A DNA stretch of 64,000 bases from Saccharum officinarum (taxonomy: Eukaryota; Streptophyta; Magnoliopsida; Poales; Poaceae), in the NCBI GenBank assembly GCA_020631735.1, contig CM036188.1:13248214-13312213 (forward strand), given 5' to 3'. Below the pieces are notes generated by a model. It saw only the letters and a list, made by a program, of their open reading frames with translations. It was not told the origin of the DNA and ran no database searches. Shown piece after piece: positions 47,265 through 60,965 of the stretch. The position numbers and the translations under genes were made by a program. Position 1 is the first letter of the stretch; the number at the start of each line of letters is the position of its first letter.

Positions 47265-48502
47265 CTAGCGTGGTAGTGTGGCAGATTCCATGAACTCTTC
47301 CTCTAAACTATAACATCGTTGGTTGTGTTTCAATGGTAAATTAGCTCCCTCACCTGGTTCTGTGGCAAATGCTTGGCAAGTAGCTTTAGCTCTTTGAGTT
47401 AGCAATATTGTTTCATTTTGCTGCTCATTTTCAGAGCTGCTTTGGCAAGTGCTCACCTGTTTCTTTCGTAAAATCTGCAATTCTATCTCCACTTGCTTCA
47501 TTGTAGGCCTTTCTTCACCACGTAATCTTAAGCACATCTCCGCAAGGGAGGCGACGCTGCTGATCTCCTCCTTGGTTGCTTCCTGGGCAACTTGAGGATC
47601 AACTATATCAATGATTTCTCTCTCTTTCAATGCCTCAAGAAAGTAGTTTGACAAGCTCTGAACCAAGCCTGAGTTACTTGTAAAAATTGGCTTCTTTCTA
47701 ACAAGCAACTCTAGTAGTACCACCCCGAAACTATACACATCACTCTTCTCATTTAGTTGCCTCGTATAGAAATACTCTGGATCTAAGTAACCAAATGTAC
47801 CTTGTACATTCGTAACAATGTGTGTTTGATCAACTGGAACCAATCTTGAGGCGCCAAAGTCTGAAACTTTTGCTTTGTAGTTCCCATCCAAGAGTATATT
47901 TGAGGACTTCACATCACGATGGAAGACTGATATTGAAGCTGCTGAGTGGAGATATGATAAAGCTCTTGCAGCTTCCGTGGCGATTCTTATGTAATCATCC
48001 CAAGACAAAGAAACATCATTTCGTGATTCATCATGGAGAACTTGAGTCAATGATCCATTGGAAATATAATCATATACTAGCAATGGAACCTCAGATTCGA
48101 GACAACATCCAAAGAGCTTCACGATGTTTCTGTGATTTATTTCAGAAAGTATTGCAACTTCATTGATGAATTGCTTGATCTCGCTGTACTCAATGACTAG
48201 AGACTTCTTTATTGCAACAACACGTTGGTCAGATAAAATGCCTTTATAGACCATCCCGTGGCCACCATGTCCAATGATACGTGTGGGATCAAAGTTATTT
48301 GTTGCGTTTTCTAGCTCTTCAAGAGAGAAAATATTTGTTTTGTCTGGCGACGTCAACTGTTCTAGAAGAAGACCTTGGTTCTTCTGGAAATAAGTCCTCC
48401 GTAGTTGCTTTTGAACATTTCTTCTCCATCTACGGAGAAGAAATAATGCAAGAAAGGCCAGGAGTAGGATGCTGAAGCCTCCCGAAAGTCCAATAATAAT
48501 AC
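47265..48502 (-). CDS. WAK exon 4 (second copy): membrane helix and kinase, intact
   Basis: The kinase protein is the same as in the first copy. The glycine loop, catalytic HRDVK, DFG and GYLDPEY motifs are all present and the frame is open to the stop. Confidence 0.88.
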
Positions 48503-49309
48503 CTATATAGACACGAACATAACCTCCTTATATATATTGTACCTTATTTTGCAATATAAATACTAATAGTAATAACAATAATAAATGTGAGCAGCAAATG
48601 TTGTTATTGAGTAACAACAGTAACGATACCTATGAGCAGATCCTGCTGCTTTGTTCTAGTACACTGGTTATTTGTGTGATCATACATCGTCTTTCGAGGG
48701 CATTCAATGCACTTGAAGCTTCCTTCTATATTACTGCACACTCTGCCCTTACAAATGTCTTGCTGAAGGCACTCATCAATATCTACAAACCAGATCTAAG
48801 ATGAGTTTCAAAGTGAGTGATAAAAGGGGAGAGAGAGAGATGTCGGGTACCTTGACAACCACTCTGAATGTACGGATTCCCTTGGAAGCCTTCTGTGCAT
48901 TTGCAGCGGTAACCAAAATAATAGCCGTCAGATGTGTTCACTTCCACACACCTGCTGTTGATACTCACACAGGCATACCCAGATGTATTCTGTTTAGCTT
49001 CAGCACAGCTTAGATTAGCAACAACCCATTGCATAGAGCTACTTGTCAAGCCATAACCATAAAAAAGATTAAAACCGGGCGCATTCATTATTTTTTCAGT
49101 GTAGTTAAGTATCCCTTCGTTAACTTGGAGACTGATGATCACATCCCCAGGAGGTCCCAAATAGAGAACGGCTGATGATGTTGCATTTGTGCAGAAGAGG
49201 CGAAAATTTTCCATAGCGAAGCAACCATCTTCTAAGCCAAATGGGAATGGCACATCGATGTTTCCACAGTGACGGGTACAGTTAGCTCTGTTTCCTTTTG
49301 GATTATACC

Positions 49310-52300
49310 CTAGTTTCAGTAAGAAACATGTTAACCATGCATTCAAGTTGAAAAAGGTAACCGTGCATAAATCGACTTGTCATTTGTATGCTACACTTTT
49401 CATGGTAATAAACAAATAAATAAGTAAAATATTTGTTTCACTCGATCAGTTGCCAAATATAAAGTTATTTACAATTGTATATATCTAAGAAATACAAACA
49501 ATATAAGTAAAATACACATTTCTACAATTAAAATTACTAATTAAGTGAACCTTAAAATTTTGTTTACTAGTCCATCGACTCCTGCAGGCTAATCCTAAGA
49601 GACATATGCATTAGTTATTGTTTAATATCTCTGACTAATAAAAAAATACTTAGATTAAACTATACTTTTTTTCTCTTTATTCATTTTCTAACACAATAAA
49701 GCGTAATAGATACTATCCAGTTGTGATAAACTTATTAATCGCTGGTCTATATGTTTTTTCATCCATATACTTAGTTTTTCTCCTTCACTTGACAATTATG
49801 TATATTTTCAATATGAATTTAGTTAAAACCTTAACTTCAACTATGGTAGATATATACTTTAGTTTGTTATAGATTTTAAAATTTAAGTGATCGCATATCT
49901 TATGACATCATAAATTTAAATTTTCATTTTAAAATTTTAATCTTATTAATTGCTATAGATTCTTTGTCCTCTATAAGCATAATAGATACTTCATAGTATA
50001 TATCCAATTGTAATAAGGTTATCAATCAATAGTCTACATATTATCCCCAAGTTAAATTGAAAATCTTGTGCTTATTAACTCTTCTTTTGTACTTTTTAGA
50101 AATAGGAATTTTGGGCCATAGACAACACTCTTAAGTACAATGACACAACAACCATTTAAAACCCGCACTACATTACTTAAGATCGGTGGTAGAGCTTGAT
50201 GTAAGATCTAGGATGGTGTGTCGGTGCTAACCTCGAGGTGATATGAATATTTAAGCCTTATAATTATTGTTTACTCTAAAGAAGTCTCAAAGGCCAGGAA
50301 GATATAGCTACAAAAATTCTACCCTAACCTCTTTCACTTCTCAAAAATGTTTGAGTTTTCTTATAAAAGAATTATATCTGCAATAATGATTACACTAGCA
50401 ACATAGATATGTAAAACGTTTTAGTTAAAAATTATAAATGCATCTAAAGTAACGACTTATATAAATTTTATTTCATGATTATTCATATGTTTTCAATAAT
50501 TAGTTAGTATCATTAGTATATGAGTTGGTTAATGAAATATTTTTGTGATTGTTGAAACATAGCATATATTTATTACTTATGCAAGCATATGTAGTTGATT
50601 TGAATGATTTCACAATATGTATGTTTCATTTAATCAAATGCTAATATATTAATATTGATGAAAGTGGGTAATGTGGAAACATTATATGCTTTATGGTTAT
50701 TTAAGCATCTTTTTTGTAATAGAAAATGTTGGCAATTAGATGTAGATTTGAGAGGATATTGTAATAATGATAGAAGTGGTAATTTAGATGCAAATGTAAG
50801 GATTTACATATATTATATATTATAATAGCATGCGAGTAATTAGATGCAAATTCAGGTTTACTTTAGATCATATTTCTTGGTGGCATGGGTGGGTAATTTA
50901 AATATAGATAGGTTACTTTAGGTTGTTTTACACAATAGCAGGTGTGGGTCATTAGAGTCTACTAAATTGATAGCCAAATGTTTATGATTTTTGTGAGAAT
51001 TTTTGTCATTTATTTTTTTCTCCTAGCAAGTATCATGAGATAATAGGAAGGCTCCATTGGGGACCTCTAGTTTGAATTTCTATGATTTATATTCTTTTAT
51101 ATAGCGTGATATGTATTTAGTTGAAACTAGGACTAAGTTATATATAAGTCCTTGTTGTATCCTTTTATGTTGCTTCATGAATCTATATTTTTAGCTTTCA
51201 AATTTTAATCTACTTATAGCAACTTTTAATCTGCATGCTAAGTTAAAACCTCTGTGCTAATTATATCTTTTATTCAAAAAATTATCTTCAGTTTTATTTT
51301 GAAATATTCTAGGTCTGGCTTCCCTTTGAGTTTTTTTTTTGATAGGTTCCCTTTGAGTTCTTAAAATGACATAAATAGTCTTTTTAGTTTGCACCGTGGC
51401 ACTCAAGATGCTTTTCAGATAGCCATGACATGAATGAAATGTGCACTTGACCGTTATCCCTTGCTTTGGTTCACTCACTCCTCTCTCTCTCTCTCTCTCT
51501 CTTCTTATCTCTCATCGGGCTCCAATTCTTCTTCTATCTTCTTTGAATTCGGATCGTCACCCAACATACCAGTAACATAGAGTGCTTATTAAATTATATC
51601 TCACGAGAAATATAAGTCAGAAGTAAGCATAATGCTATGCACCATGATCTATATCGAAGAATTATATGTAGTAGTATTATTTTATAAAACATAGAGCACT
51701 TAAAATGAAATAGTTACCATATTGATATGACATAATATTTCAGTCCAAATATATAAACTTATTTAAAATAATAACTTACAAAATTCATTATCATGGAGTA
51801 TCAATATAACTTAAAGTGAATTGGCAGTGCCATTGCTATGTGGTTAGTTAAGAGAACATTTTTCCACACTTGAAAAGCAATTACAATACATATTTATCCT
51901 AATATATACATGTTTATTTGTCCTACATCGTGCATAGAGTTATGCTTACTTCTAACTTAATAGTGATAAAATGTGTAATTTAGAAATATACATAGTAGAA
52001 TTTATGAATATTTAATTATTTTTCATAATAGCTTATAGTAATATTTACATGTAGATTGAAAGATATAACACAGTTAATGTGGATAATTTAGATACAAATT
52101 AAAAGATATTACTTTCTATATTATCTTTTATAATAGCATATGCGGATAACTTGAATGCAAACTTAGGGGTTACATTTGCATTATCTTTCATATCAGCAGG
52201 AGTGTGTAATTTATAAAAAAGTATTAGAAGGTTAGTTTAAATTATTTTTCATAATGATAGAGGTGGTTACGTTTGCATTATCTTTCAAATCCAATGATTA

Positions 52301-52498
52301 TTCATTGGGTAATGGTGATTTAGAATATACAAATTAAATGTCTAAATGTTTCTGATTACTATGATAATTTCTAAGATTTTTTTTTCATCCCAGTGCATCC
52401 GGTGAGAATGAACACGGAGGCCTAGATATTTGCTAAACATGGCTGAGGCTGCAACAAGTATGTCAGAATCAGCAGGGAGAGTAGATATGAAATGGTAC
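49310..52498 (-). other. WAK intron 1 (second copy)
   Basis: AT-rich and gene-free, as in the first copy. The CT microsatellite (51480-51502) is longer than in the first copy. Confidence 0.68.
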
Positions 52499-53547
52499 CA
52501 ATATTGTCGTCGGTGCAACCGCCAATAATGTAGGCGTTGCCTGTGAAGCCTTCTTCGCATTCGCAGGTGTAGCCAAATGTTGTGTCGTCGTCGCAATGAG
52601 AATGGCTGCTGATACAAGCATACTCTGTCCGGTTTTTCTTGGCGGAAGCACAGTTGGGTTGGTCGACGATGTTCCAAAAGAGCAGGGTGGAATTACTGGT
52701 AACGACGGTGATTCTATTCTATCCCGCAACAGAGAGGTCCGGTTAGAAGATCTGGAGGCGCCGAAGCTGCTGCTTTTCCGGTAGACGAAACTGAGCTGAA
52801 TAGATATCTGGAAAACGTCTTGCACCAAAACAGAGCAGCATCCCATGCCGCTGCAGTTGTAGCTAGCCGCCGCCTCCGTGATTATTTCTTCGCCGCCGGG
52901 GCACCAAGTTGAGCAACCAAACACAGGCCTGCTGGTCATCTGGTCGATCCAGTACACATCCAGGTCGCAGCCGGTCACACTGGATGTTGCAGAGGTGTCA
53001 AATGAGAAGGACCTCCCAGGGGTTTCCAGGGACATGTTGTAAACGCGTACACCGGAGTTCATGGGGATGGCACGCCAGATGGAGACCAAGACGAAGTCCT
53101 GATACCAGCCGGCGATGTTAACTTCGATGCTCTCGACCACCTCGGTGATGCCGTCTCGCAAGAAGAGTTTGGGGCCCGACTGGCGTCGTCGTTGCAGATC
53201 AAGCTGAAATCGGGCCCCCGGGAGCAATCCGCTCCGATGCCGAATGGGTAGGCGAAGGTCAGATTGCCGCAGCTCGTTGGGCAGCCGTCCAACGACGTCC
53301 TTTTTCCTCCGGCCATGGTGCTTCCGGAGGCTGCTAGCACGGTGGTCGACGACGTATCTAGTGGAGACCAAACAATCACCAGAGAGAATAATAGTGCCGC
53401 ACAAAGCACCATTGGCAAGGTTGTCATGATAGTCTAAGCTCTCACCCTCGCCACACTTATCTCGCTCAGTTATTTCCTTTCTTTTTGTGTGTGAAGCTAG
53501 CAGTATGCAAGTGCATGGCGGAATCAACGATGGTAGGTATGTTACGT

Positions 53548-54101
53548 TGTCATGTTTTAATATTAAGGTAGAGCGTAGAGATGATGTTTTATACTTTGGC
53601 TTGAAAAAAATAGATTATAATAAAATATATGGAAGATATAGTAGAGTAGGACTCCTATTCAGGCCGGTCAAGATTGGATGCTTAATATTAGGTATAGACA
53701 TATAAGGTATTAGATAGAGATTAAGATTCCTATTCAGCTTATTTGATATCTCAGACTACTATTTGGATTTATAGCTGTTACGAAATATCGTATAAATCAG
53801 GAGAGTTATAGACAACACAGAGTTAGTTAAAATAAGGAGGTGGACGAAATAAATGGATGGACGAAAAAAAGAGCCTGAATTTTGTCTCTTTATTATTAGG
53901 TAGGTATAGATATAGAGTTAGAGAATCTCTATCTAATACCTATATATGTCTATACCTAATATTAAGCATCCAATCTTGACCGGCCTGAATAGGAGTCCTA
54001 CTCTACTATATCTTCCAATATATTTTATTATAATCTATTTTTTTCAAGCCAAGTATTAAAACATCATCTCTACGGCTCTACCTTAATATTAAAACATGAC
54101 A
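53548..54101. repeat. Long inverted repeat upstream of WAK (second copy, imperfect)
   Basis: Left arm 53548-53722 (175 bp) and right arm 53924-54101 (178 bp). The left arm lacks four single bases and the right arm one relative to the perfect 179-bp arms of the first copy. Confidence 0.88.
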
Positions 54102-55533
54102 AGTTTTTTTTAGTTTTGATCTTTTTTATTTTTCAGTTTTTTCTAAGCACGTTGACCCTTTTTTACCTTTTATTTTGCCGTAGAGGCCCTATAGATCACA
54201 AACGTGAGGACGTGCCTCGTCGGCCACAAGATGTTCCGATTTCTTTTTGATGTCCATTTCCGATTTCTTTCTTTCAGTTCCGGTTCATTTAGATATGTCC
54301 AGTTTTTTCTTTTTTTTCTGGTCCTGATCTAGGTTCAATTGCGTTTTTCTTTATTTTCAACCAAACATTGTTCTATGTTCTTCATCCACTTGTGGTAATC
54401 TAGATAAATAGAAATCCTAATACAAATAAATTCCTCCGATGTTAACTAATCTGAATAGGAATTCTAATCCAAATAGAAAAGATAAAAGTACAAAAATTTG
54501 TATATGTGTATATACACCTTACGATTATTCTATTAGTTTTCGTTTTCTATTCCGTTTTGGTTTAGTCCGTCAACTTCTGATTTTTTATGTATATAGAAAA
54601 AAGACTTCTGATTTCGAACGGTCCAGTGCTTCTTTTCTATTTTGTTCTGATTTCGTCTTTGGCTCCCGGAATAGTTTATTACTTCTGAGTTCTGACTTTC
54701 TTTTATGTTCCTAAACGTTTGGTTTTGCCACTAATATTTCCACCACTAATGTAGTTTTGATTAGGAACAAAACCTTAGTAATGATCAACTAATGAACCAG
54801 TGTAGAGCAGTTTTTATCGATATCAAACTAAATAATATGTCTCTAAACATATGCAATGCCCAGTGCAATCTCTGACCAGCGCGCATGTAAAAAATCGAGA
54901 AAGATCTCCTATCATAGTCATCAACAGATGGACCAATTATTACATCGAAAACTAAGTCCTTATCAACTTTGGTCAAAGATTGTTGCACAAAAAAACTTCA
55001 GTTAAAGATTATAACTACAAATTTTTATTAGTCCACAAAGGAAATCAGAAAACTCGATATTTAGTTGTTGGATGGTATGAAATTAAATTTATGATATATA
55101 TTATTTAAAATTAATGTCTCTGTGCTTTAAAGTCGGAGAAAACACAAAGGTATATTATGGGTGTTATAGTCGTCATAAAATAAGTTATAACTTTAAACTT
55201 TTATAAATATGTATGATCCAGTTTTGTTTTTTATAAATATTTGCTAACTTTTTTTCCTCCGTTGCCATATATACGGGCATATTTGCTACTGATGAAACAG
55301 GTACCACGCACTTTCCTTACCGTACCCATACGCGGTACGTCTTGCTACCGCACCCGATAACATTTGTGTTGTGGGAGACCATGGCAAAAATGAAGTTCAC
55401 ATAATGCTTGCCCGTCCGTCACTCCGAGCTTTGCCACCAGCTGCAATTTTTGACGTCCTTGCAAGTTGCATATGGCCTGGTCAAGGTCAAAACTTGTTCA
55501 CACGCATATATGTGGAAAAAAATAAACAACTAA
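54102..55533. other. AT-rich intergenic DNA (second copy)
   Basis: Equivalent to 23545-24977, with no supported gene. A few indels distinguish the copies. Confidence 0.48.
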
Positions 55534-55760
55534 GGGGATGTTTGGTTTGCTCCGTTAAAGTTTAACAGGTACTGTAGCACTTTCGTCTTATTAGGTAATT
55601 AGTGTCCAATCATTGACTAATTAGGTTTAATAGATTCGTCTCATAAATTACTCTTAATATGTGCCGACATGCATGTAATTAGTTCATATTTAGTACTCCA
55701 TGCATGTGCCGCAACATTTGATGTGATTGTTAAAAAAAACAAAAGCAACCAAATGGGGCC
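55534..55760. mobile_element. hAT-like MITE (second copy)
   Basis: Same ends and interior as 24978-25204. Confidence 0.58.
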
Positions 55761-55837
55761 TAAGTGACCCTGCGGACATGCCGGCTAGGAGTCCTCCCTA
55801 CTGCCGACTTGCCTAAAAAACATTGAATTTCTTTTTT

Positions 55838-56428
55838 TATATAACGCTACTAATTAAAAAGGATTTTAAAGACAACCTGTTCGATTAATTGAGGCGGATA
55901 TATATATAGACATCCTAAGCGGGTTGCCTCTGTTAATCATCTATTTATAGAGACGGTTGCATTAGGATGCCCATGTCCGTAAATCAATTGACAGGATGCT
56001 TGCCTTTAAAAAGCGATACTACTAACAGAGACGAGTATCTTAAGAGTCCCTTCTCTTAAAATAGTTATATCAAAAAACAATTTGTAACTTTTTCGTATAA
56101 AGTCAGATGAAGTCATGAAGATGAACTTTATATCAAAATTGTAGTCCTCGACATGATATACAACTTTGTAGTTGAGAAGTTTTTCATTTCTAACTATTTA
56201 GAGTCCTATCTAAAATATTGTTTCAATTTCATAGATCTTGAAATTTACAATTTAAAATTTTTTTAAAAAATCGGATGCTATACTAAAGTTATAGTTCTAC
56301 ACCTTTGCAGTCGAAAAGTTTTTTATTTGGAGTTATTTAGAGTAACAAATATGTGTTTTAAGTTCATAGATTTTAAAATAATAATATTATAATCTGACGA
56401 AGACGATCATGACAAATAATATATATAT
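55838..56428. mobile_element. CACTA-like subterminal fragment (second copy)
   Basis: Same repeated phrases as 25280-25870, with no termini. Confidence 0.38.
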
Positions 56429-58149
56429 ACATTTTCAGTATAGAAGATGCATGACATTCTGTAAACTAATTGTTGGAGTCGAGACCTTTTGGATATGCCA
56501 CGCCTCCTCGCTCGCTTGACGCCTTTTTTCCATCACCCTCGGAAGGTACACTACGAGTGAAATGAAAAATAAACCATTTGGAGACCCAAAGGTTCATATT
56601 GCACCCCAGACTAGAGTCGCGAGGTGCTGAGCAAGCGAAAACAATGGGATTAGCAGATCTAGACTATTGTGCCCTCGAATATGACAGGAATGTAGTAGCT
56701 AGACTAGAGATATCTGTAATATGGAGAGTGACTGTTTGCCTCCCCAATAAATATGATGTTTGTAACAGTCATAAAAATGGAGGAATACAACACTAGCCTT
56801 TAAATCTTTTTACATCAAGTTACCATAGTTTTCTCCTACCGAGGGTTTGAGCAGGAATCGATATTCTCGATAGTTGGTGTTGTCTGCGGTTCGGACTTCA
56901 AAGAACAACAAAGGCGAGAAAAACAACATCGAGGACACCTCCGAATGACCCACAACACTCAAAATAACACCCAGAGTGATCCGTCAAATGCAACCATTTT
57001 GCTTGCTATTGCACCGAGCCAAAGCAATGACCCAACCACACATGTGAAGAGTTCACCTTCAAGCGACAACCACCAGCCACCAACCACAAGGTGCAACCTT
57101 CAGATTAGGCAACATGAGGCATTCAAATGACACTCTTTAGACACAACGAGATAAAGAGGAGGAATCATTCGATGAAGAGGCATAGTTAGGAAGCTTGTGT
57201 GATCAGCTATGCGAGAAGAGAAGAACAATTGATCAATTACACATTCCAAGAATGCCCACACATTTAGACACAAACCACTTGACCACTGGGGGGTAAAATG
57301 GTGGTCTTCGAAGCATCGGAGGGTCATGGGCCCTTCATGAAGTCACTTCACCTCATCTCAATCTCTCCCATGAACCCATGTGGCTCCTCGAGTCCTTCCC
57401 CGGGTTTTGAGGTCCAAACCCAAAAACAACTCTTCCCGTATTTTTTAGGCCAAGAACAAACCCCTCCTAGGCCATGTAGTTGTATGCAACCCTCTAATGT
57501 AGATGTGTGTCCTTCATGTCCTTGGCCTAGCGGTCCACCAAGTGCTCACGAAATCTTTCCTTGATTTTGTCAAACCCCAACCTTGACAACTGTTGTCGAT
57601 GTTGTCTTCATCACCATCTCCATGTGCTCTTGCTCTTTGTCGTGTTATGTGCTATCCATCCTTGGTCCATCCTCCAGCCCCTTGGTCCCTTGATCCAAGT
57701 ATTCGTGTTTAGTCTTCACCATCCATGGTCCATCAACATGAACTCCTCGCTTGACCTTCTCCATTGTTGTCAACCACCTTAATGTACTTAACCTTGCACA
57801 TTCACAAGCCAAGAGACATGTTGCACAATACATACGAACTCGACATCTTAGTTCGAATCATGCTAGAACCAACTCAACGAAAGCTCGATCATCTCGCATT
57901 GACAAGTAACTTACCATCCTTGACATGGACACATATCCACCATGTCATCTCATAAGCTGAATTATTCAATTGAGCTCTAGGTGCAGACTAAATTAGCAGC
58001 ACACACCACATCTTCCTTTTGTAACTTAGTGAACCTCGAACCTTCTCTTCTCTTATCAGGCACGTCCCCCCTCTCTGTAGATAAATAGAAGATGGGGAAA
58101 AGATCTCAGATCATGCCTTTGAGGAGGGTGACATTTGATATGTATATAG
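56429..58149. other. Intergenic and retroelement-derived DNA (second copy)
   Basis: Equivalent to 25871-27590, with no gene recognised. Small length changes occur near 56503 and 57467. Confidence 0.35.
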
Positions 58150-59188
58150 CCAAGGTGGCTTGGGTTACAAGAACACAACGTGTGTATATGACACTTATCC
58201 ATAAAATTCATAACATCTTCAGTACCCACAGAAGGACTTAAAGTTTGTAAACAACTATACGGGCAGTTCTTTAGTCATGATGTCTGCAAATTAGTGAGAG
58301 GACAGGGCATGAAGAACGCGAACTAGTCCCACATTTATTTATTATATCTTAATTCTGTAATAAAAAGTATAGTTACTTCATCACTTATCGGGAAAGAAAG
58401 AAACACATAAAAGGAACATAAAAGTCACGGACATGACCATCCAGGAGAGGACGGCACTTTCCTAAAACCCAACGTACCAAATGTGCATGAAAAGGTGTGG
58501 GAGTTGGAAAAAAAGACAAAGTGACCGAATAGAAAACAGAAACGGAATTGAGAACAAAAGAGACCTAGACCAAACGTTGTAACCACGCTGCATGCGGATG
58601 AACGTTGATGATTGTGTTGGACGAAAAAATATGGCAATAAATATTTGTCTATTTGGTATTCGGTATAGAAATGTATAGATTATATTATATTTCTTTTCTA
58701 TTTGATTAGAATTCCTATTTCAGATTTAGGAATCAGAGATATTTATTTGGATTAGGATTTCTAGCTATCCATATATTACCTTAAGACTGTGTATATATTA
58801 GAATTAGACTCCGTATTATTGTTGGACGCGAGTTGTTCTAACACATATAAGCATGGACCCAATATGTTTTGGAATCAGGCTCTGCCTCATGCTGGACAAA
58901 ATTCTCAATCGTTTGGTAGTTAAAGAGAGACGGAGCAAACAAATGGATGGACGAAAAAAAAGAGTCTGAAATTTTGCCTCTTTATTATTAGGTATAGATA
59001 TACCAAAGTGGCTTGGGTTACAAGAACACGACGTGTGTATATGACACTTATCCATAAAATTCATAACATCTTCAGTACCCACAGAAGGAGGACTTCAAGT
59101 TTGTAAACAACTATACAGGCAGTTCTTTAGTCATGATGTCTGCAAATTAGTGAGAGGATAGGGCATGAAGAACGCGAACTAGTCCCAC
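58150..59188. repeat. 185-bp direct repeat pair around an AT-rich insert (second copy)
   Basis: Members at 58150-58332 and 59003-59188, as in the first copy. Confidence 0.58.
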
Positions 59189-59248
59189 AGTGACCTATTT
59201 GCGGACAACTGTATATCAATCTCTCTGTGTTTCGTGGCGATGATGGAC
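59078..59248 (-). pseudogene. Copia-type RNase H remnant (second copy)
   Basis: Same TKHREID / FADIMTKELP reading and the same frameshift as at 28520-28690. Confidence 0.62.
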
Positions 59249-59952
59249 ATGCTTTTCTTCGTTTGGTAATGTCTAATGTCATCATTAATGATGATGTGTT
59301 TAATTGTGTTGCCGATAGCAAGACAAGCCAACAATGTTGCACTTGCACGAGACGAGCAACTGCAACTATAAGATGCTGAAATCCAACTGACAGATCATTG
59401 GAAGGTGAGTTCAGTTAGTCATTTAACAAACATGTCGGTTAGACCGTTGCATAATTTGCACGCCATTTATTTCAGTTGAGATATGTCTATCTGTATTTCA
59501 GTTCAGCACTCGTGCAAATGCACGGCCGCCAATATTCAAAACGCAAGTCTGATTTGGGACAACTAATTTGTCCATCAACTTGATATGAGATTACTAATTT
59601 ATGTGTCAACTGATTTTTGGTATTGAGAAGTGAAGAATTTACCAACAACTTCAATGCATAGGCGGCATGTGGTGCTGCAGATAACAGAGGCATGCCAGCA
59701 ATGCTACCTAAGGAGATGCAGGTGCAACTGTCGATTGACAGACTGTTTGAAGGTGAAGTCAGCTATCAATGTAGCACATGCATGTCGGATTGCTTTTTCT
59801 TCTATTTGAAGATTTCCAACCTTGATTTTTGAGAACCTGCTCTTGCATATGATTTTCTCAAACACCACATACAATCAAGTTCAGTTATTGATGTTTGTTG
59901 CACTGAACATAACCGATGCTTACGCCTCATCGTACAAGTTCCTCCATTACTG
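59249..59952. other. Upstream region of the DUF241 gene (second copy)
   Basis: Equivalent to 28691-29395; no gene seen. Confidence 0.4.
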
Positions 59953-59984
59953 ATGATGGCTGAGGTGACTTGCCAATTCCTGAC

Positions 59985-59992
59985 TATAAATA
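59985..59992 (+). promoter_or_regulatory. TATA box of the DUF241 gene (second copy)
   Basis: TATAAATA at the position equivalent to 29428-29435, 118 bp before the chosen ATG. Confidence 0.68.
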
Positions 59993-60102
59993 GAGTGCAT
60001 CACAAGGCTGAGCACAAACGATACAGAGATCTCTTTCCTTTCTCTTCCATTCCACACAGAAAAACAGAAGCATATAGATCATCACATCATCCCTCACAAA
60101 AA

Positions 60103-60816
60103 ATGGCGTGCCATCAAAGGTCTACAAGTCTGCCTTCTTTGCCTCACTCCACTGAATCGAACGTGGAGCAAGAGCTGCAGACCCTGAAATCTGGCATCTC
60201 GTCGCCTTCGGCAACCATTGACACCACGTGCGATGGTCTGAGGAGGCTTGGCGACCTCTACAGCTGCGTCGAGGAGATGCTGTGCTTGCCCAGCAACCAA
60301 GCCTTGACGCAGCAAAAAAAGATGGCGGAGGAAGAACTGGACAGGTCTCTTGCGCTGATCGATCTCTGCAGCGCCATGCAAGAGAGCTTGGCGGAGCTGA
60401 AGACGAGCGTCCAGGAGCTGCGCCTGGTGCTCAGGAGAGGAGATGACGCAGCTGTCCAGCTCAAAATCGAGTCGTTCGTCCGTCTGGCGAAGAAGCCACA
60501 CAAGCCTCTGAAGGAGGCGACCAGCAAAGCTGCTGCTGAAGCTTGCAGAGTGGTCAGACTAATGGCAGAGGCCAGAGAGACGGCTGTCTATCTGCTTGAA
60601 TCCGTGTCGCGGCTCTTGCCGGAGCAAATTGGCAGTCCAAACGCGAGCAAATGGTCCCTTGTGTCCAAGAGGTTCCAGAAAAGAAAGGTTGTGTGCGAGG
60701 AGCGGCAGTTGCGGGCGCTTGAGCGCAGCATGGGAGACCTTGGAGATGGTGTGGGTATTCTGTTCAGGAGGTTGATTCAGAGCAGGGTTGCTCTTCTGAA
60801 CATTCTTAGCTCCTAG
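60103..60816 (+). CDS. DUF241 (BPS1-like) family protein (second copy)
   Basis: Encodes the same 237-residue protein as 29546-30259, with the same TATA box, start context and downstream AATAAA (60860-60865). The lack of any protein difference between copies fits alleles, or a very recent duplication. Confidence 0.83.
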   Translation: MACHQRSTSLPSLPHSTESNVEQELQTLKSGISSPSATIDTTCDGLRRLGDLYSCVEEMLCLPSNQALTQQKKMAEEELDRSLALIDLCSAMQESLAELKTSVQELRLVLRRGDDAAVQLKIESFVRLAKKPHKPLKEATSKAAAEACRVVRLMAEARETAVYLLESVSRLLPEQIGSPNASKWSLVSKRFQKRKVVCEERQLRALERSMGDLGDGVGILFRRLIQSRVALLNILSS

Positions 60817-60965
60817 ATGCTTGGATGATGCACAAGTTCCCAATTTGTATCTGAACTCAAATAAAATGTAGATAAAAAAAGATTGATTGAAGACGGTTTT
60901 GGTCGTACTAGTACCTTTTTGCCGCATCATTGATGTTCTTGTTCTATGCATTCCTCTTGTCGATG

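Larger units (their letters stand above)
47265..53427 (-). pseudogene. Wall-associated receptor kinase gene (second copy), two frameshifts in exon 1
   Basis: Exons are 53427-52499, 49309-48851, 48782-48630 and 48502-47265, with the same splice sites as the first copy. Exon 1 keeps the TTCTA duplication (52712-52721). It also has four instead of five G at 53171-53174, a further frameshift in the first GUB_WAK domain. In exon 2 an AGT-to-CGT change (49274) turns the Ser before HCGNI into Arg. Function and domain order are as for the first copy. As sequenced it cannot give a full receptor. Confidence 0.82.
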
